Source of the DNA: Seohaeicola_A nanhaiensis
Lineage (GTDB): Bacteria > Pseudomonadota > Alphaproteobacteria > Rhodobacterales > Rhodobacteraceae
Length of the DNA stretch: 64,000 nucleotides
Direction: 5' to 3'
Assembly (NCBI RefSeq): GCF_042654245.1
Contig: NZ_JBHSGI010000033.1
Span: 124,001 to 188,000, forward strand
A program made the position numbers and the translations under genes. The notes under the pieces were generated by a model that searched no databases, was not told the origin of the DNA, and worked only from the letters and a program-made list of their open reading frames with translations. Shown piece by piece: positions 41,770-49,874 of this stretch (position 1 is the first letter of the stretch; each line of letters starts with the position of its first letter).

Positions 41770-41880
41770 CTCTTGGTCTTTCGAATCTGTCCAAAGCGAA
41801 TTGATATCGTAATGCTTGGAGACTTACGACTCACTTCAATAATTTCAAACGGTTTTGCCGCCGTTGGCGTGACGGTAAAG
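41766..41880 (-). pseudogene. Truncated 3' end of an unknown gene
   Basis: About 38 C-terminal codons on the leftward strand, reading FTVTPTAAKPFEIIEVSRKS and PSITISIRFGQIRKTKR, ending in a TGA that overlaps the ATG of the next broken gene (ATGA, normal operon spacing). The 5' part is missing: the frame closes a few codons further up, at the junction where similarity to the left flank begins (about 41879). It shares the low GC of its partner. Only the last part of an acquired operon gene remains. Confidence 0.5.
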
Positions 41881-41939
41881 CGGGATGCTCCTGCTCACCG
41901 CGGGATTCCCGCCGACCGTCATTTGCGCTAGCCTGCCTC

Positions 41940-41975
41940 CCATGATCCTGAGCCCCGGACGCGGTTACGTTTTCG
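41940..41975 (+). repeat. Direct repeat, right copy (inside sulfotransferase gene)
   Basis: Partner of 41293-41328 with 35 of 36 bases identical. It lies across the start codon of the intact sulfotransferase gene, which defines the right edge of the inserted low-GC segment. Confidence 0.9.
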
Positions 41976-42586
41976 TGCATATCCCCAAGACCGGCGGCAC
42001 CGCGATGGCGCTGGCGCTGGAGGGGCGGGCGATGCGGGACGATATCCTGATCGGGGACACGCCCAAGGCGCGGCGCCGCCGGGGCCGGCTGGAGGGCGTG
42101 CGGGCGCGGGGGCGGCTGTGGAAGCATTCGACGCTGGCGGATGTGGAGGGGCTGGTGCCCGATGCGGTGCTGGACGGGCTCTTCTCCTTCACGCTGGTGC
42201 GCAATCCCTGGGACCGGATGGTGAGCTATTATCACTGGCTGCGGGGGCAGGGGTTCGATCATCCGGCGGTGCGGCGGGCTAGCGCAATGACCTTCGACGG
42301 CTTCGTGACGCATCCCGAGACGCGGGCGGCCTTCGCGGCGATGCCGGCGGCGGCCTACATGCGGCGCAGCGACGGGCGCGAACAGTGCGCGGCCTATGTG
42401 CGGATCGAGCATTTGGCCGAGGACATGGCCCCGGTCGAGGCGCATCTCGGGTTCCCGGTCGCGCTGGAGCGGGTTAACGCATCAGCCCGGAGCGCCGATT
42501 ACCGGGGCTATTACAGTAACGCGGCGGCCGAGGCGGTGGCGACCGCCTGCGCCGAGGATATCACGCGGTTCGGCTACACCTTCTGA
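41942..42586 (+). CDS. Sulfotransferase family 2 protein
   Basis: A 214-residue PAPS-dependent sulfotransferase-like protein. The 5'-phosphosulfate loop is GYVFVHIPKTGGTAMALALE, and the 3'-phosphate region is FSFTLVRNPWDRMVSYYHWL. In this family such genes modify polysaccharides or small molecules; the substrate is unknown. The start is fixed by MILSPGRGYVF. Its 5' end is duplicated 647 bases upstream, so the promoter region may have been displaced by the island. It converges on phaZ with 3 bases between. Confidence 0.9.
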   Translation: MILSPGRGYVFVHIPKTGGTAMALALEGRAMRDDILIGDTPKARRRRGRLEGVRARGRLWKHSTLADVEGLVPDAVLDGLFSFTLVRNPWDRMVSYYHWLRGQGFDHPAVRRASAMTFDGFVTHPETRAAFAAMPAAAYMRRSDGREQCAAYVRIEHLAEDMAPVEAHLGFPVALERVNASARSADYRGYYSNAAAEAVATACAEDITRFGYTF

Positions 42587-42589
42587 GCG

Positions 42590-43801
42590 CTATTCCATCG
42601 CCAGGATCATGTTGCGCACGACGGGGTAGATCTCTTTTTCCCACCGCTTGCCGTTGAACACGCCGTAATGGCCGACGTTGGCCTGGAGGTGGTGGCGCTT
42701 CAGGTGCGGGCGCAGCGAGCGGCAGAGGTCGTGGGCCGAGGAGGTCTGGCCCAGCGAGCAGATGTCGTCGCGCCCGCCTTCGACGGTGAGCAGCGCGGTG
42801 CGGTGGATCGCGCCGCAGTCGACCGTGCGGCCGCGATAGGTGAAGGTCCCGTTGGCCAGCTGCGCCTGCTGGAAGATCTGGTCGATGGTTTCGACGTAGA
42901 ATTCCTCGGGCAGGTCGAGCACGGCGAAATATTCGTCGTAAAATTCCTTGATCTTGCGCGCCTCTTCTGTGTCGCCGCGGGCCAGCAGGGCATACATCTT
43001 CTGGTGCTGGTCGCGGTGGCGTTTCATGTTCATCGACATGAAGGCGAAAAGCTGGACGAAACCCGGGTAGACCTTGCGCCCCGCGCCGGGATAGCGGCCC
43101 GGCACTTCGGCGATGACCTGGCTCTTGAACCATTCGAGCGGCTTCTCGTTGGCGAGATCGTTGACGGTGGTGGGGCTTTCCCGCACGTCGATCGGGCCGG
43201 CCATCAGGGTCATCGTGCGCGGGGTCGCGGGGTGCCTGTCCTCGGACATGATCGCGACGGCCGCCAGTGCCTGGACGCAGGGCTGGCAGACGGCGAGGAT
43301 GTTGTTGTCGGGGCCGATGGCGTCGAGAAAGGTGATGAGGTAGTCGATATAGTCCTCGACCCCGAAGCGCCCGGCCGAAAGCGGCACGTCGCGGGCGTTC
43401 TTCCAGTCCGTGATATAGACGTCGTGATCCTGCAGCATGGTGCGCACCGTGCCGGCGAGCAGGGTGGCGAAATGGCCCGACATGGGCGCGACGATCAGGA
43501 CCTTGGGCTGGGGCGCGTCGATGTCCTTGGCGAAGTGCAGCAGGGTGCCGAAGGGCAGATCGAGCGCGACCTCCTCGCGCACCGCGACGATCTGGTTGCC
43601 TGTCTGCACGGTTTCGATGCCCCAGGCGGGGCGGCTGTGGGTCAACTGGTAGCGCGAGAGCATTTCCATCAGCGCGTCGACGGGGCGGGTCAGCTCGTCG
43701 AAGGCCTGCATGAAGGGATAGCCGGTGAACCGGGTGCGGGCCGCGAAGGCGCGCAGCGGGGCGAGCAGATCGTCCTGCATCTGATACATCTGGTAGAGCA
43801 T
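42590..43801 (-). CDS. phaZ: Intracellular polyhydroxyalkanoate depolymerase
   Basis: Mobilises stored polyhydroxybutyrate. Its 403 aa match the PhaZ1-type alpha/beta hydrolase family: VLIVAPMSGHFATLLAGTVR, the catalytic-cysteine region LAVCQPCVQALAAVA (Cys172 or Cys175), MTLMAGPIDVRESPTTVNDL, and the C-terminal His region LQANVGHYGVFNGKRWE. These enzymes use Cys rather than Ser as nucleophile. The start at 43801 follows a GGAG; the frame is open 17 codons further up. Released hydroxybutyrate would feed the acyl-CoA enzymes of this region. Confidence 0.93.
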   Translation of the reverse strand: MLYQMYQMQDDLLAPLRAFAARTRFTGYPFMQAFDELTRPVDALMEMLSRYQLTHSRPAWGIETVQTGNQIVAVREEVALDLPFGTLLHFAKDIDAPQPKVLIVAPMSGHFATLLAGTVRTMLQDHDVYITDWKNARDVPLSAGRFGVEDYIDYLITFLDAIGPDNNILAVCQPCVQALAAVAIMSEDRHPATPRTMTLMAGPIDVRESPTTVNDLANEKPLEWFKSQVIAEVPGRYPGAGRKVYPGFVQLFAFMSMNMKRHRDQHQKMYALLARGDTEEARKIKEFYDEYFAVLDLPEEFYVETIDQIFQQAQLANGTFTYRGRTVDCGAIHRTALLTVEGGRDDICSLGQTSSAHDLCRSLRPHLKRHHLQANVGHYGVFNGKRWEKEIYPVVRNMILAME

Positions 43802-43903
43802 TCCGGCGTCTCCGCGTGTGAAGGTCTTTTCCAGAAAATTAGTGCACGCCATTTCGCGCTGCGACAGAATTATCTGCAGTGCAGCATTCCGAAGGGACAG
43901 GTC

Positions 43904-44557
43904 ATGGCGCGGGCGACACTTACGATTTCATCCAAGAATTATTCGTCCTGGTCGCTGCGCGGCTGGCTGCTGTGCCGGATGGCGGGGCTCGATTTTGTCG
44001 AGCAGCCAGTGGACCTGGACGATCCGGAAAACCGGCAGGAACTGCTGCTGCTGGCCCCCTCGGTGCGGGTGCCGCGGCTGAACCATCAGGGGGTGCAGGT
44101 CTGGGACACGCTGGCGATTGCCGAGTATCTGCACGAGATCTCGCCCAAGGCGAAGATGCTGCCGGCGGGGATCAAGGCGCGGGCGCATTGCCGGGCGGTG
44201 TCGGGGGAAATCCATTCAGGATTTTACAACCTGCGCTCGGCTTTACCCATGAATATCAAGGCGAAACACGAGTCGTTCAAGATTTTCTCGGGCGCGCGGC
44301 CGGATGTGGCGCGGGTCAAGGAAATCTGGACGGATTGCCTGACGACCTATGGCGGGCCGTACCTGTTCGGCAAGCCGACCATCGCGGATGCGATGTATGC
44401 GCCGGTCTGCACGCGGTTCCGCACCTATGCGGTGGAGCTCGATCCGATGCTGTCCGCCTATTGCGACACGATCTTCGCCTGGGAGCCGATGGTGGAGTGG
44501 TGCGCGGCGGCGGTGGCCGAGCCGGACGAGGTGCTGGAGCTGGAGGTGGAGTTCTGA
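43904..44557 (+). CDS. Glutathione S-transferase family protein
   Basis: A 217-residue GST. The thioredoxin-fold N-terminus ATLTISSKNYSSWSLRGWLL carries the Ser-rich glutathione-binding loop of zeta/maleylacetoacetate isomerase-like GSTs (SxxSxR). VRVPRLNHQGVQVWDTLAIA is the conserved cis-Pro region. The helical C-terminal domain includes YGGPYLFGKPTIADAMYAP. The substrate is unknown. It diverges from phaZ across 102 bases with a GAAGGGA ribosome binding site before the ATG. Confidence 0.92.
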   Translation: MARATLTISSKNYSSWSLRGWLLCRMAGLDFVEQPVDLDDPENRQELLLLAPSVRVPRLNHQGVQVWDTLAIAEYLHEISPKAKMLPAGIKARAHCRAVSGEIHSGFYNLRSALPMNIKAKHESFKIFSGARPDVARVKEIWTDCLTTYGGPYLFGKPTIADAMYAPVCTRFRTYAVELDPMLSAYCDTIFAWEPMVEWCAAAVAEPDEVLELEVEF

Positions 44558-44758
44558 GGCGGGGCCGGGGGTGAGTCTCGGCGCCGCATGGACAAGGGGC
44601 CATTTTTGGATCTGCGGCACGCCCGGAAAATGGGCGGAGAGCCTTAGATCTGGGCGGTCGGCATCTTGGCTCTGAGGGGGTGCGAGCTGCGGTTGATTCG
44701 ATGACGAGGTCTGGCGGTCTTCCGTGGTGCCGGGCTTCGTGCCGGCGATTGAGGGGGG

Positions 44759-44985
44759 GTGGGCAGATTGCCCACCCTACGTGGTGGATGGATTGACGGC
44801 GTTGTCCGGTGGGCAGATTGCCCACCCTACGCGGTGGGTGGATTGACGGCGTTGCCCGGTGGGCAGATTGCCCACCCTACGGGGTGGGTGGATTGACGGC
44901 GTTGTCCGGTGGGCAGATTGCCCACCCTACGTGGTGGGTGGATTGACCGCGTTGTCCGTTGGGCAGATTGACCGCCCAACGGTGG
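44759..44985. repeat. 50-bp tandem repeat, four full copies and one variant partial
   Basis: Units start at 44759, 44809, 44859 and 44909, each exactly 50 bases with 1-4 differences, and a partial unit at 44959-44985. Each unit opens with GTGGGCAGATTGCCCAC, a hairpin with a 7-8 bp stem. The partial copy has the changed but still paired arms GTTGGGC/GCCCAAC. The array fills the convergent gap between the GST gene and fadJ, where it could stop transcripts from both sides. The rest of the gap (44558-44758, 44986-45037) shows no gene. Confidence 0.95.
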
Positions 44986-45037
44986 AAGGTGGAGAAGCGC
45001 CCGTCCGGCGGGCGGGCGCTTGCCTTGGGTTGCGGTC

Positions 45038-47239
45038 TCAGGCCGCTTTCGTCTCGACCCCGAAACGGCCGTAGAAGGTCTCTCCCTTGTCGGCCATCTC
45101 GCGGAGCAGGTCCGGGCACTTGAACCGCTCGCCATAGGCGGCGGTGAGCTGGTCGCAGCGTTCGACGGCGTAGTCGAGGCCGATGATGTCGAGCCAGCTG
45201 AACGGGCCGCCGGACCAGGGCGCGAAGCCCCAGGCGAGGATGGCGCCGACGTCGCCTTCGCGGATGTCTTCCAGCACGCCCTCTTCCAGCGCGCGAACGG
45301 CCTCCAGAACCTGGGCGAACATCAGCCGCTGCTGCACCTCGATCAGGTCGGGCTGATCCTCGGCCAGCGGATACTTGTCCTGCATCCCCTTCCAGTAGCC
45401 GAGGCGCTTGCCGGTCTCGTCGTAGTCGAAGAACCCGGCCTTCGCCTTGCGCCCGAGGCGGCCCTTTTCTTCCATCCAGAAGATCATGTCGTCGGCCGGG
45501 CTTTCGGGATAGGCGTTGCCCATCGCGGCCTTGGTCGCGCGGGCGATCTTGGCACCGAGGTCGATGGAGGTTTCGTCGGTCAGCTGGATCGGCCCGACCG
45601 GGAAGCCGAGCTGCTGCGCGGCGTGGTCGATCAGCGCGGGGGCGACGCCCTCGGTGATCATCCGCGCGCCTTCATTGACGTAGGGAATGATGCAGCGGTT
45701 GCAGTAGAAGAACCGCGCGTCGTTCACCACGATGGGGGTCTTGCGGATCTGGCGGACGTAGTCGAGCGCCTTGGCGACGGCGGTCGGCCCCGTTTCCTTG
45801 CCCTTGATGATCTCGACCAGCAGCATCTTCTCGACCGGCGAGAAGAAGTGGATGCCGATGAAATCCTTTTGCCGCGGGAAGGCCCTGGCCAGATCGGTGA
45901 TCGGCAGGGTCGAGGTGTTGGAGGCGAAGATGCAGGTCTCGGGGATGACGGCGGCGACCTTCTGGGTGATCTCGGCCTTGACTTTCGGATCCTCGAAGAC
46001 CGCCTCGATGATCAGGTCGCAGCCCTTGAGCGCGTCGAGATCGGGGGTGGCGGTGATGAGGTTCAGCATCGCCTCCTTCTTCTCGGGCGTGACCTTCTTC
46101 CGCTGGATGCCCTTGTCGAGATATGCCTCGGTATAGGCCTTGCCCTTGTCGGCGGCGGCCTGGTCACGGTCGATCAGCACGACCTCCATCCCGGCCTGGG
46201 CCGAGACCAGCGCGATGCCCGCGCCCATCATGCCGGCGCCGAGCACGCCGAGCTTCTTCACCCGCTGGTCGGGCACGTCCTTGGGCCGCACCGCGCCTTT
46301 TTCCAGCGCTTCCTTGTTCAGGAAGAGCGAGCGGATCATTGCGCCCGAAGAGGGGTTCATCAGCACGTGGGTGAACCAGCGCGCCTCGATCTTGAGCGCG
46401 GTGTCGAAGTCGACCAGCGCGCCTTCGTAGACGGCCGAGAGTAGTGCCTTGGGGGCCGGGAAGGCGCCCTTGGTCTTGCCGTTGACCATCGCGTTGGCGC
46501 CGACGAAGGTCATGAAGCCGGCCGGGTGATAGGGCGCGCCGCCGGGCATCTTGTAGCCCTTGTCGTCCCAGGGTTTGACCAGATCGGCGGGCTTGGCGTT
46601 CAGCACCCAGTCCTTTGCGGCCGCGAGCGGGTCTTCGACCACCTCGTCGATGATGCCCGCGCCCTTGGCCTTCTTCGGTTCGACCATCTGGCCTTCCAGC
46701 AGGAAGGGCGAGGCGGCCATCGCGCCGAGCTTGCGGGTGAGGCGGGTTGTGCCGCCCGCGCCGGGGAAGATGCCGACCATGATCTCGGGCAGGCCGATGC
46801 GTGCTTTCGGGTTGTCGGCGACGAAGATGCGGTGGGTGGCGAGCGGCAGTTCCAGGCCGATGCCGGCCGCGGTGCCGGGCAGGGCGGCGGCGACGGGCTT
46901 GCCGCCCTTCTTGGTCTTGCGGTCCATGCCGGCCAGCTCGATCTTGCGCAGCAGGCGGTGCATGGCCATCGTGCCCTCGAAGAGACCCTTGGCCGGGTCG
47001 TCACCGGCCTGTTCCTTGAGGGTGGCGAGCAGGTTCAGGTCCATGCCGCCGGCAAAGCTGTCGGGCTTGCCCGAGGTGATGACGATGCCCTTGACGGCCT
47101 CGTCGGCCAGGGCGGTGTCAAAGCAGGCCTCGAGTTCGGACAGGCCGTCGAGGGACATCACGTTCATGGATTTGCCGGGGCAGTCCCAGGTGATGATGGC
47201 AACGCCGTCGGCGTCGGTTTTCAGGGTGAAATCGGTCAT
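45038..47239 (-). CDS. fadJ: Fatty-acid oxidation multifunctional enzyme (enoyl-CoA hydratase / 3-hydroxyacyl-CoA dehydrogenase)
   Basis: Carries out the hydration and second oxidation step of beta-oxidation. Its 733 aa have an N-terminal crotonase domain (about 1-190; VKGIVITSGKPDSFAGGMDL, LPGTAAGIGLELPLATHRIF), a Rossmann dehydrogenase domain from about residue 315 (KKLGVLGAGMMGAGIALVSA, SNTSTLPITDLA, IGIHFFSPVEKMLLVEII), and two C-terminal dehydrogenase domains. The start at 47239 is the ATG before TDFTLKTDADGV. It lies in one leftward transcript with the small protein and thiolase genes upstream, the usual fadA/fadB partnership. Confidence 0.94.
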   Translation of the reverse strand: MTDFTLKTDADGVAIITWDCPGKSMNVMSLDGLSELEACFDTALADEAVKGIVITSGKPDSFAGGMDLNLLATLKEQAGDDPAKGLFEGTMAMHRLLRKIELAGMDRKTKKGGKPVAAALPGTAAGIGLELPLATHRIFVADNPKARIGLPEIMVGIFPGAGGTTRLTRKLGAMAASPFLLEGQMVEPKKAKGAGIIDEVVEDPLAAAKDWVLNAKPADLVKPWDDKGYKMPGGAPYHPAGFMTFVGANAMVNGKTKGAFPAPKALLSAVYEGALVDFDTALKIEARWFTHVLMNPSSGAMIRSLFLNKEALEKGAVRPKDVPDQRVKKLGVLGAGMMGAGIALVSAQAGMEVVLIDRDQAAADKGKAYTEAYLDKGIQRKKVTPEKKEAMLNLITATPDLDALKGCDLIIEAVFEDPKVKAEITQKVAAVIPETCIFASNTSTLPITDLARAFPRQKDFIGIHFFSPVEKMLLVEIIKGKETGPTAVAKALDYVRQIRKTPIVVNDARFFYCNRCIIPYVNEGARMITEGVAPALIDHAAQQLGFPVGPIQLTDETSIDLGAKIARATKAAMGNAYPESPADDMIFWMEEKGRLGRKAKAGFFDYDETGKRLGYWKGMQDKYPLAEDQPDLIEVQQRLMFAQVLEAVRALEEGVLEDIREGDVGAILAWGFAPWSGGPFSWLDIIGLDYAVERCDQLTAAYGERFKCPDLLREMADKGETFYGRFGVETKAA

Positions 47240-47279
47240 GTCTGTTTCCCTTGTGTGGGTCGAAGGCGGCGCGCCGGTG

Positions 47280-47741
47280 TCAGTGCGGGGCAAAGTCGGG
47301 ATGCACCGGTGGGGCGACGGTATAGACGCCCTTTTCGGTCAGTTTCATCCGTTCGTGCCAGTCATACATCCCGACGCTGGCGGTTGCCGAGATGGCGCAC
47401 CAGCGGCCGCGGACCTTGCGGACGGTCATGCAGGTCAGATAGGGATCGACCGGTTGTCCGTCCTCGCGCACCGGCTGGGTTTCGAAGATGAAGCTGGCCA
47501 GCGACTCGCCCAGCATGGTGGACGAGACCACCTTCGCTGAGGCGTCGACGAAGCCCATCTTGAAGAAGCCCATGCGGAAGAGGTGGAAATTGTCCACCAG
47601 TTCGGATTGGCGCACGAAGAAATGCGAGCCGGCCGCGGTATTGATCAGATAGGGCAGGTCGATCAGCGGAAGATAGGATTCGAGGTCATCCCGCCGGATG
47701 GCATCGATGATCTTGTCGATGAAGGACTGGAAGTTCGCCAT
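47280..47741 (-). CDS. Hypothetical protein between thiolase and fadJ, 153 aa
   Basis: A 153-residue soluble protein with the feel of an NTF2/SnoaL-like fold: FQSFIDKIIDAIRRDDLESY at the N-terminus, a central strand-rich part (SSTMLGESLASFIFETQPVR, TCMTVRKVRGRWCAISATAS) and a short tail. No catalytic motif can be named. The ATG shares one base with the thiolase stop (TGATG) and it ends 40 bases before fadJ, so it is co-expressed with the beta-oxidation enzymes and may assist or regulate them. Confidence 0.8.
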   Translation of the reverse strand: MANFQSFIDKIIDAIRRDDLESYLPLIDLPYLINTAAGSHFFVRQSELVDNFHLFRMGFFKMGFVDASAKVVSSTMLGESLASFIFETQPVREDGQPVDPYLTCMTVRKVRGRWCAISATASVGMYDWHERMKLTEKGVYTVAPPVHPDFAPH

Positions 47742-48952
47742 CACACGCGCTCCAGAACTGCGGCCGCTCCCATGCCCGAGGCGATGCAGAGGGTGGCCAG
47801 GCCGGTTTCCTTGTCGGAACGCTCCATCTCGTCCAGCAGCGTGCCGATGATCATTGCGCCGGTGGCGCCCAATGGGTGGCCCATGGCGATAGAGCCGCCG
47901 TTGACGTTGACGCGTGTGTCGTCCACGTCGAAGGCCTGCATGAAGCGCAGGACGACGGCGGCAAAGGCCTCGTTCACCTCGAAGAGGTCAATGTCGGAGA
48001 TCTTCATCCCGGTCTCGCGCAGCACCTTTTCAGTGACGGGCACAGGGCCGGTCAGCATGATCGTCGGGTCGGTGCCGATCTTGGCGGTGTGGCGGATGCG
48101 GGCGCGGGGCTTGAGGCCCCATTTCTCGCCAAAAGCCTTGCTGCCGATCAGCACGGCGGCGGCACCGTCGACGATTCCGCTCGAGTTGCCGGCGTGGTGG
48201 ATGTGGTTGATCTTTTCGAGGTGCGGGTATTTCAGCATAGCCACCTTGTCGAAGCCCGGCATCACCTCGCCCATGGCCTGGAAGCTGGCGGTGAGCGCAC
48301 CCAGCGTCTGCATCGTGGTTTCGGGGCGCATGTATTCGTCGCGGTCGAGGATGGTCAGGCCGTTCTGGTCCTTTACGGTGATGACGGATTTGTCGAACCG
48401 CCCCTCGTCCCAAGCCTGTTTGGCGCGCTTCTGGGATTGCACCGCCAGCGCGTCGGCCTGATCGCGGGTAAAGCCGTATTCGGTGGCGATGATGTCGGCG
48501 GAGATGCCCTGCGGGACGAAGTATTTCTCCATCGCCAGCGTCGGGTCCACGGCGATGGCCGCGCCGTCGCTGCCCATGGCCACGCGGCCCATCATCTCGA
48601 CGCCGCCGGCGATGTATCCGTCGCCCGCGCCGCCGCGCACCTGGTTGGCGGCAAGGTTCACCGCCTCCATGCCGGAGGCGCAGAAGCGGTTGATGGCGAG
48701 GCCGGGGATACGTTCGTCGAGATCCGAGGCCAGGACCGCCGAGCGGGCAAGGCAGCCGCCCTGCTCCATCACCTGCGTGACGTTGCCCCAGATCACGTCC
48801 TCGACGGCGTGACCGTCGAGGTTGTTGCGCTCTTTCAGGGCATTCAGCGTCAGGGCGGAGAGCCGCAGGCTGGTCAGTTCGTGCAGGCTGCCGTCGGCGC
48901 GGCCCTTGCCGCGCGGGGTGCGGATGGCGTCATAGATATAGGCGTCGGTCAT
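47741..48952 (-). CDS. fadA: Acetyl-CoA C-acyltransferase (3-ketoacyl-CoA thiolase)
   Basis: Cleaves 3-ketoacyl-CoA with CoA in the last step of beta-oxidation. At 403 aa it has the active nucleophile Cys91 in INRFCASGMEAVNLAANQVR, the His in GGSIAMGHPLGATGAMIIG, and a second Cys in CIASGMGAAAVLERV. The N-terminus is AYIYDAIRTPRGKGRADGSL. The choice between FadA and FadI subtypes is not certain; coupling to a FadJ-type partner is clear from the operon. Confidence 0.94.
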   Translation of the reverse strand: MTDAYIYDAIRTPRGKGRADGSLHELTSLRLSALTLNALKERNNLDGHAVEDVIWGNVTQVMEQGGCLARSAVLASDLDERIPGLAINRFCASGMEAVNLAANQVRGGAGDGYIAGGVEMMGRVAMGSDGAAIAVDPTLAMEKYFVPQGISADIIATEYGFTRDQADALAVQSQKRAKQAWDEGRFDKSVITVKDQNGLTILDRDEYMRPETTMQTLGALTASFQAMGEVMPGFDKVAMLKYPHLEKINHIHHAGNSSGIVDGAAAVLIGSKAFGEKWGLKPRARIRHTAKIGTDPTIMLTGPVPVTEKVLRETGMKISDIDLFEVNEAFAAVVLRFMQAFDVDDTRVNVNGGSIAMGHPLGATGAMIIGTLLDEMERSDKETGLATLCIASGMGAAAVLERV

Positions 48953-48967
48953 GGTGCGGTCCTTTCT

Positions 48968-49606
48968 TCAGAGGCCTCGGTCCGAGGGGCGGCCGGGCAT
49001 CAGGTCGTAGGGGTGTTTCCAGCCGGGCAGCGCGGCGATGCGGTCGAGCCAGGCGTCGATATGGGGCCAGTCCTTGCGGTCGAAGCCGAAGGGTTCGGGG
49101 TAGTAGAGATAGCCGCAGCAGGAGAGATCGGCGTTGGTGATCGCGTCGCCGACGATCCAGTCGCGGCCATCGAGGTGATTGTTGAGGACGGCATAGGCGG
49201 CCTTGAGCCGGCCTTTGGCAAAGTCGATCACATCCGGGTTGCGGTGCTTTTCGGGCAGGAAGTTGATCATGAAGCGGGTCATGCCGGCCTGGGAAGAAAG
49301 TTTGTGGTTGTCCCAGAGCACCCAGCGCAGCACCTCGTATTTCTCGGCCTGAGAGGTGCCGCCGAACTTGCCGGTCTTGTCGGTGACATATTGCTGGATG
49401 ACGCCGGATTGCGACAGCTTCACATCGCCGTCGACCATCACCGGCGCCTCGCCCATCTCGTTGATGGCGCGGTATTCCGGGGTGCGGGCGGCACCGTTGA
49501 AGAAATCGACGAAGACCGGTTCCCAGTCGAGCCCGGAGAGCTGGAGCGCCAGCGCCGCCTTGTAGGAGTTGCCGCTTTCGCCGAAGCAGTAGAGTTGGAT
49601 CGTCAT
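48968..49606 (-). CDS. Glutathione S-transferase family protein
   Basis: A 212-residue GST. N-terminal thioredoxin fold: IQLYCFGESGNSYKAALALQ with Ser in the glutathione site, and APVMVDGDVKLSQSGVIQQY with the conserved cis-Pro and Ser-Gly. The helical C-terminal domain holds RDWIVGDAITNADLSCCGYL (the N-capping box of GSTs). It lies 15 bases upstream of the thiolase gene, in the same direction, and may detoxify reactive lipid products there (inference). The substrate is unknown. Confidence 0.92.
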   Translation of the reverse strand: MTIQLYCFGESGNSYKAALALQLSGLDWEPVFVDFFNGAARTPEYRAINEMGEAPVMVDGDVKLSQSGVIQQYVTDKTGKFGGTSQAEKYEVLRWVLWDNHKLSSQAGMTRFMINFLPEKHRNPDVIDFAKGRLKAAYAVLNNHLDGRDWIVGDAITNADLSCCGYLYYPEPFGFDRKDWPHIDAWLDRIAALPGWKHPYDLMPGRPSDRGL

Positions 49607-49813
49607 TCCCTTGCCCTCCCCGGGCGCGCTGGTGTGGTCTGTTGCATCGGGATTTCACACCCCGTCGCCATTGTCTGTTAAGGTCGATGCGGTCGCGTCA
49701 GGGGTGCGGTACAGGCTGGAGAGCCGATGACTGCAAGAGGAGAAGCCCCGCCGTCCGCCGCGAGAGGCAGCGCGCCGGATCGGCGCCGGATGTCGGGGTT
49801 GACCTGACTGCAT

Positions 49814-49835
49814 CTTCTTCTCTTTCCAAATACTC
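49814..49835 (-). repeat. 22-base intergenic motif, copy 1
   Basis: Identical over all 22 bases to 56626-56647 in opposite orientation. On the leftward strand it begins GAGTATTTGGAAAG and ends AGAAG, directly preceded by CCTCCGGCGG. It lies in the 268-base gap between the GST and acyl-CoA dehydrogenase genes. The rest of that gap shows no gene. Confidence 0.85.
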
Positions 49836-49874
49836 CCGCCGGAGGCGATCCTGTCCTTGCCACGCGCGCGCCGG

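Noticed and set aside
44759..44985. CRISPR array
   Set aside because: The repeat is tandem with a 50-base period and no unique spacers; unit and spacer do not alternate, and no cas genes are present.
44827..45135. Small repetitive proteins coded by the tandem repeat
   Set aside because: The period of 50 is not a multiple of three, so frames shift between units; the apparent repeats in translation only mirror the DNA repeat.
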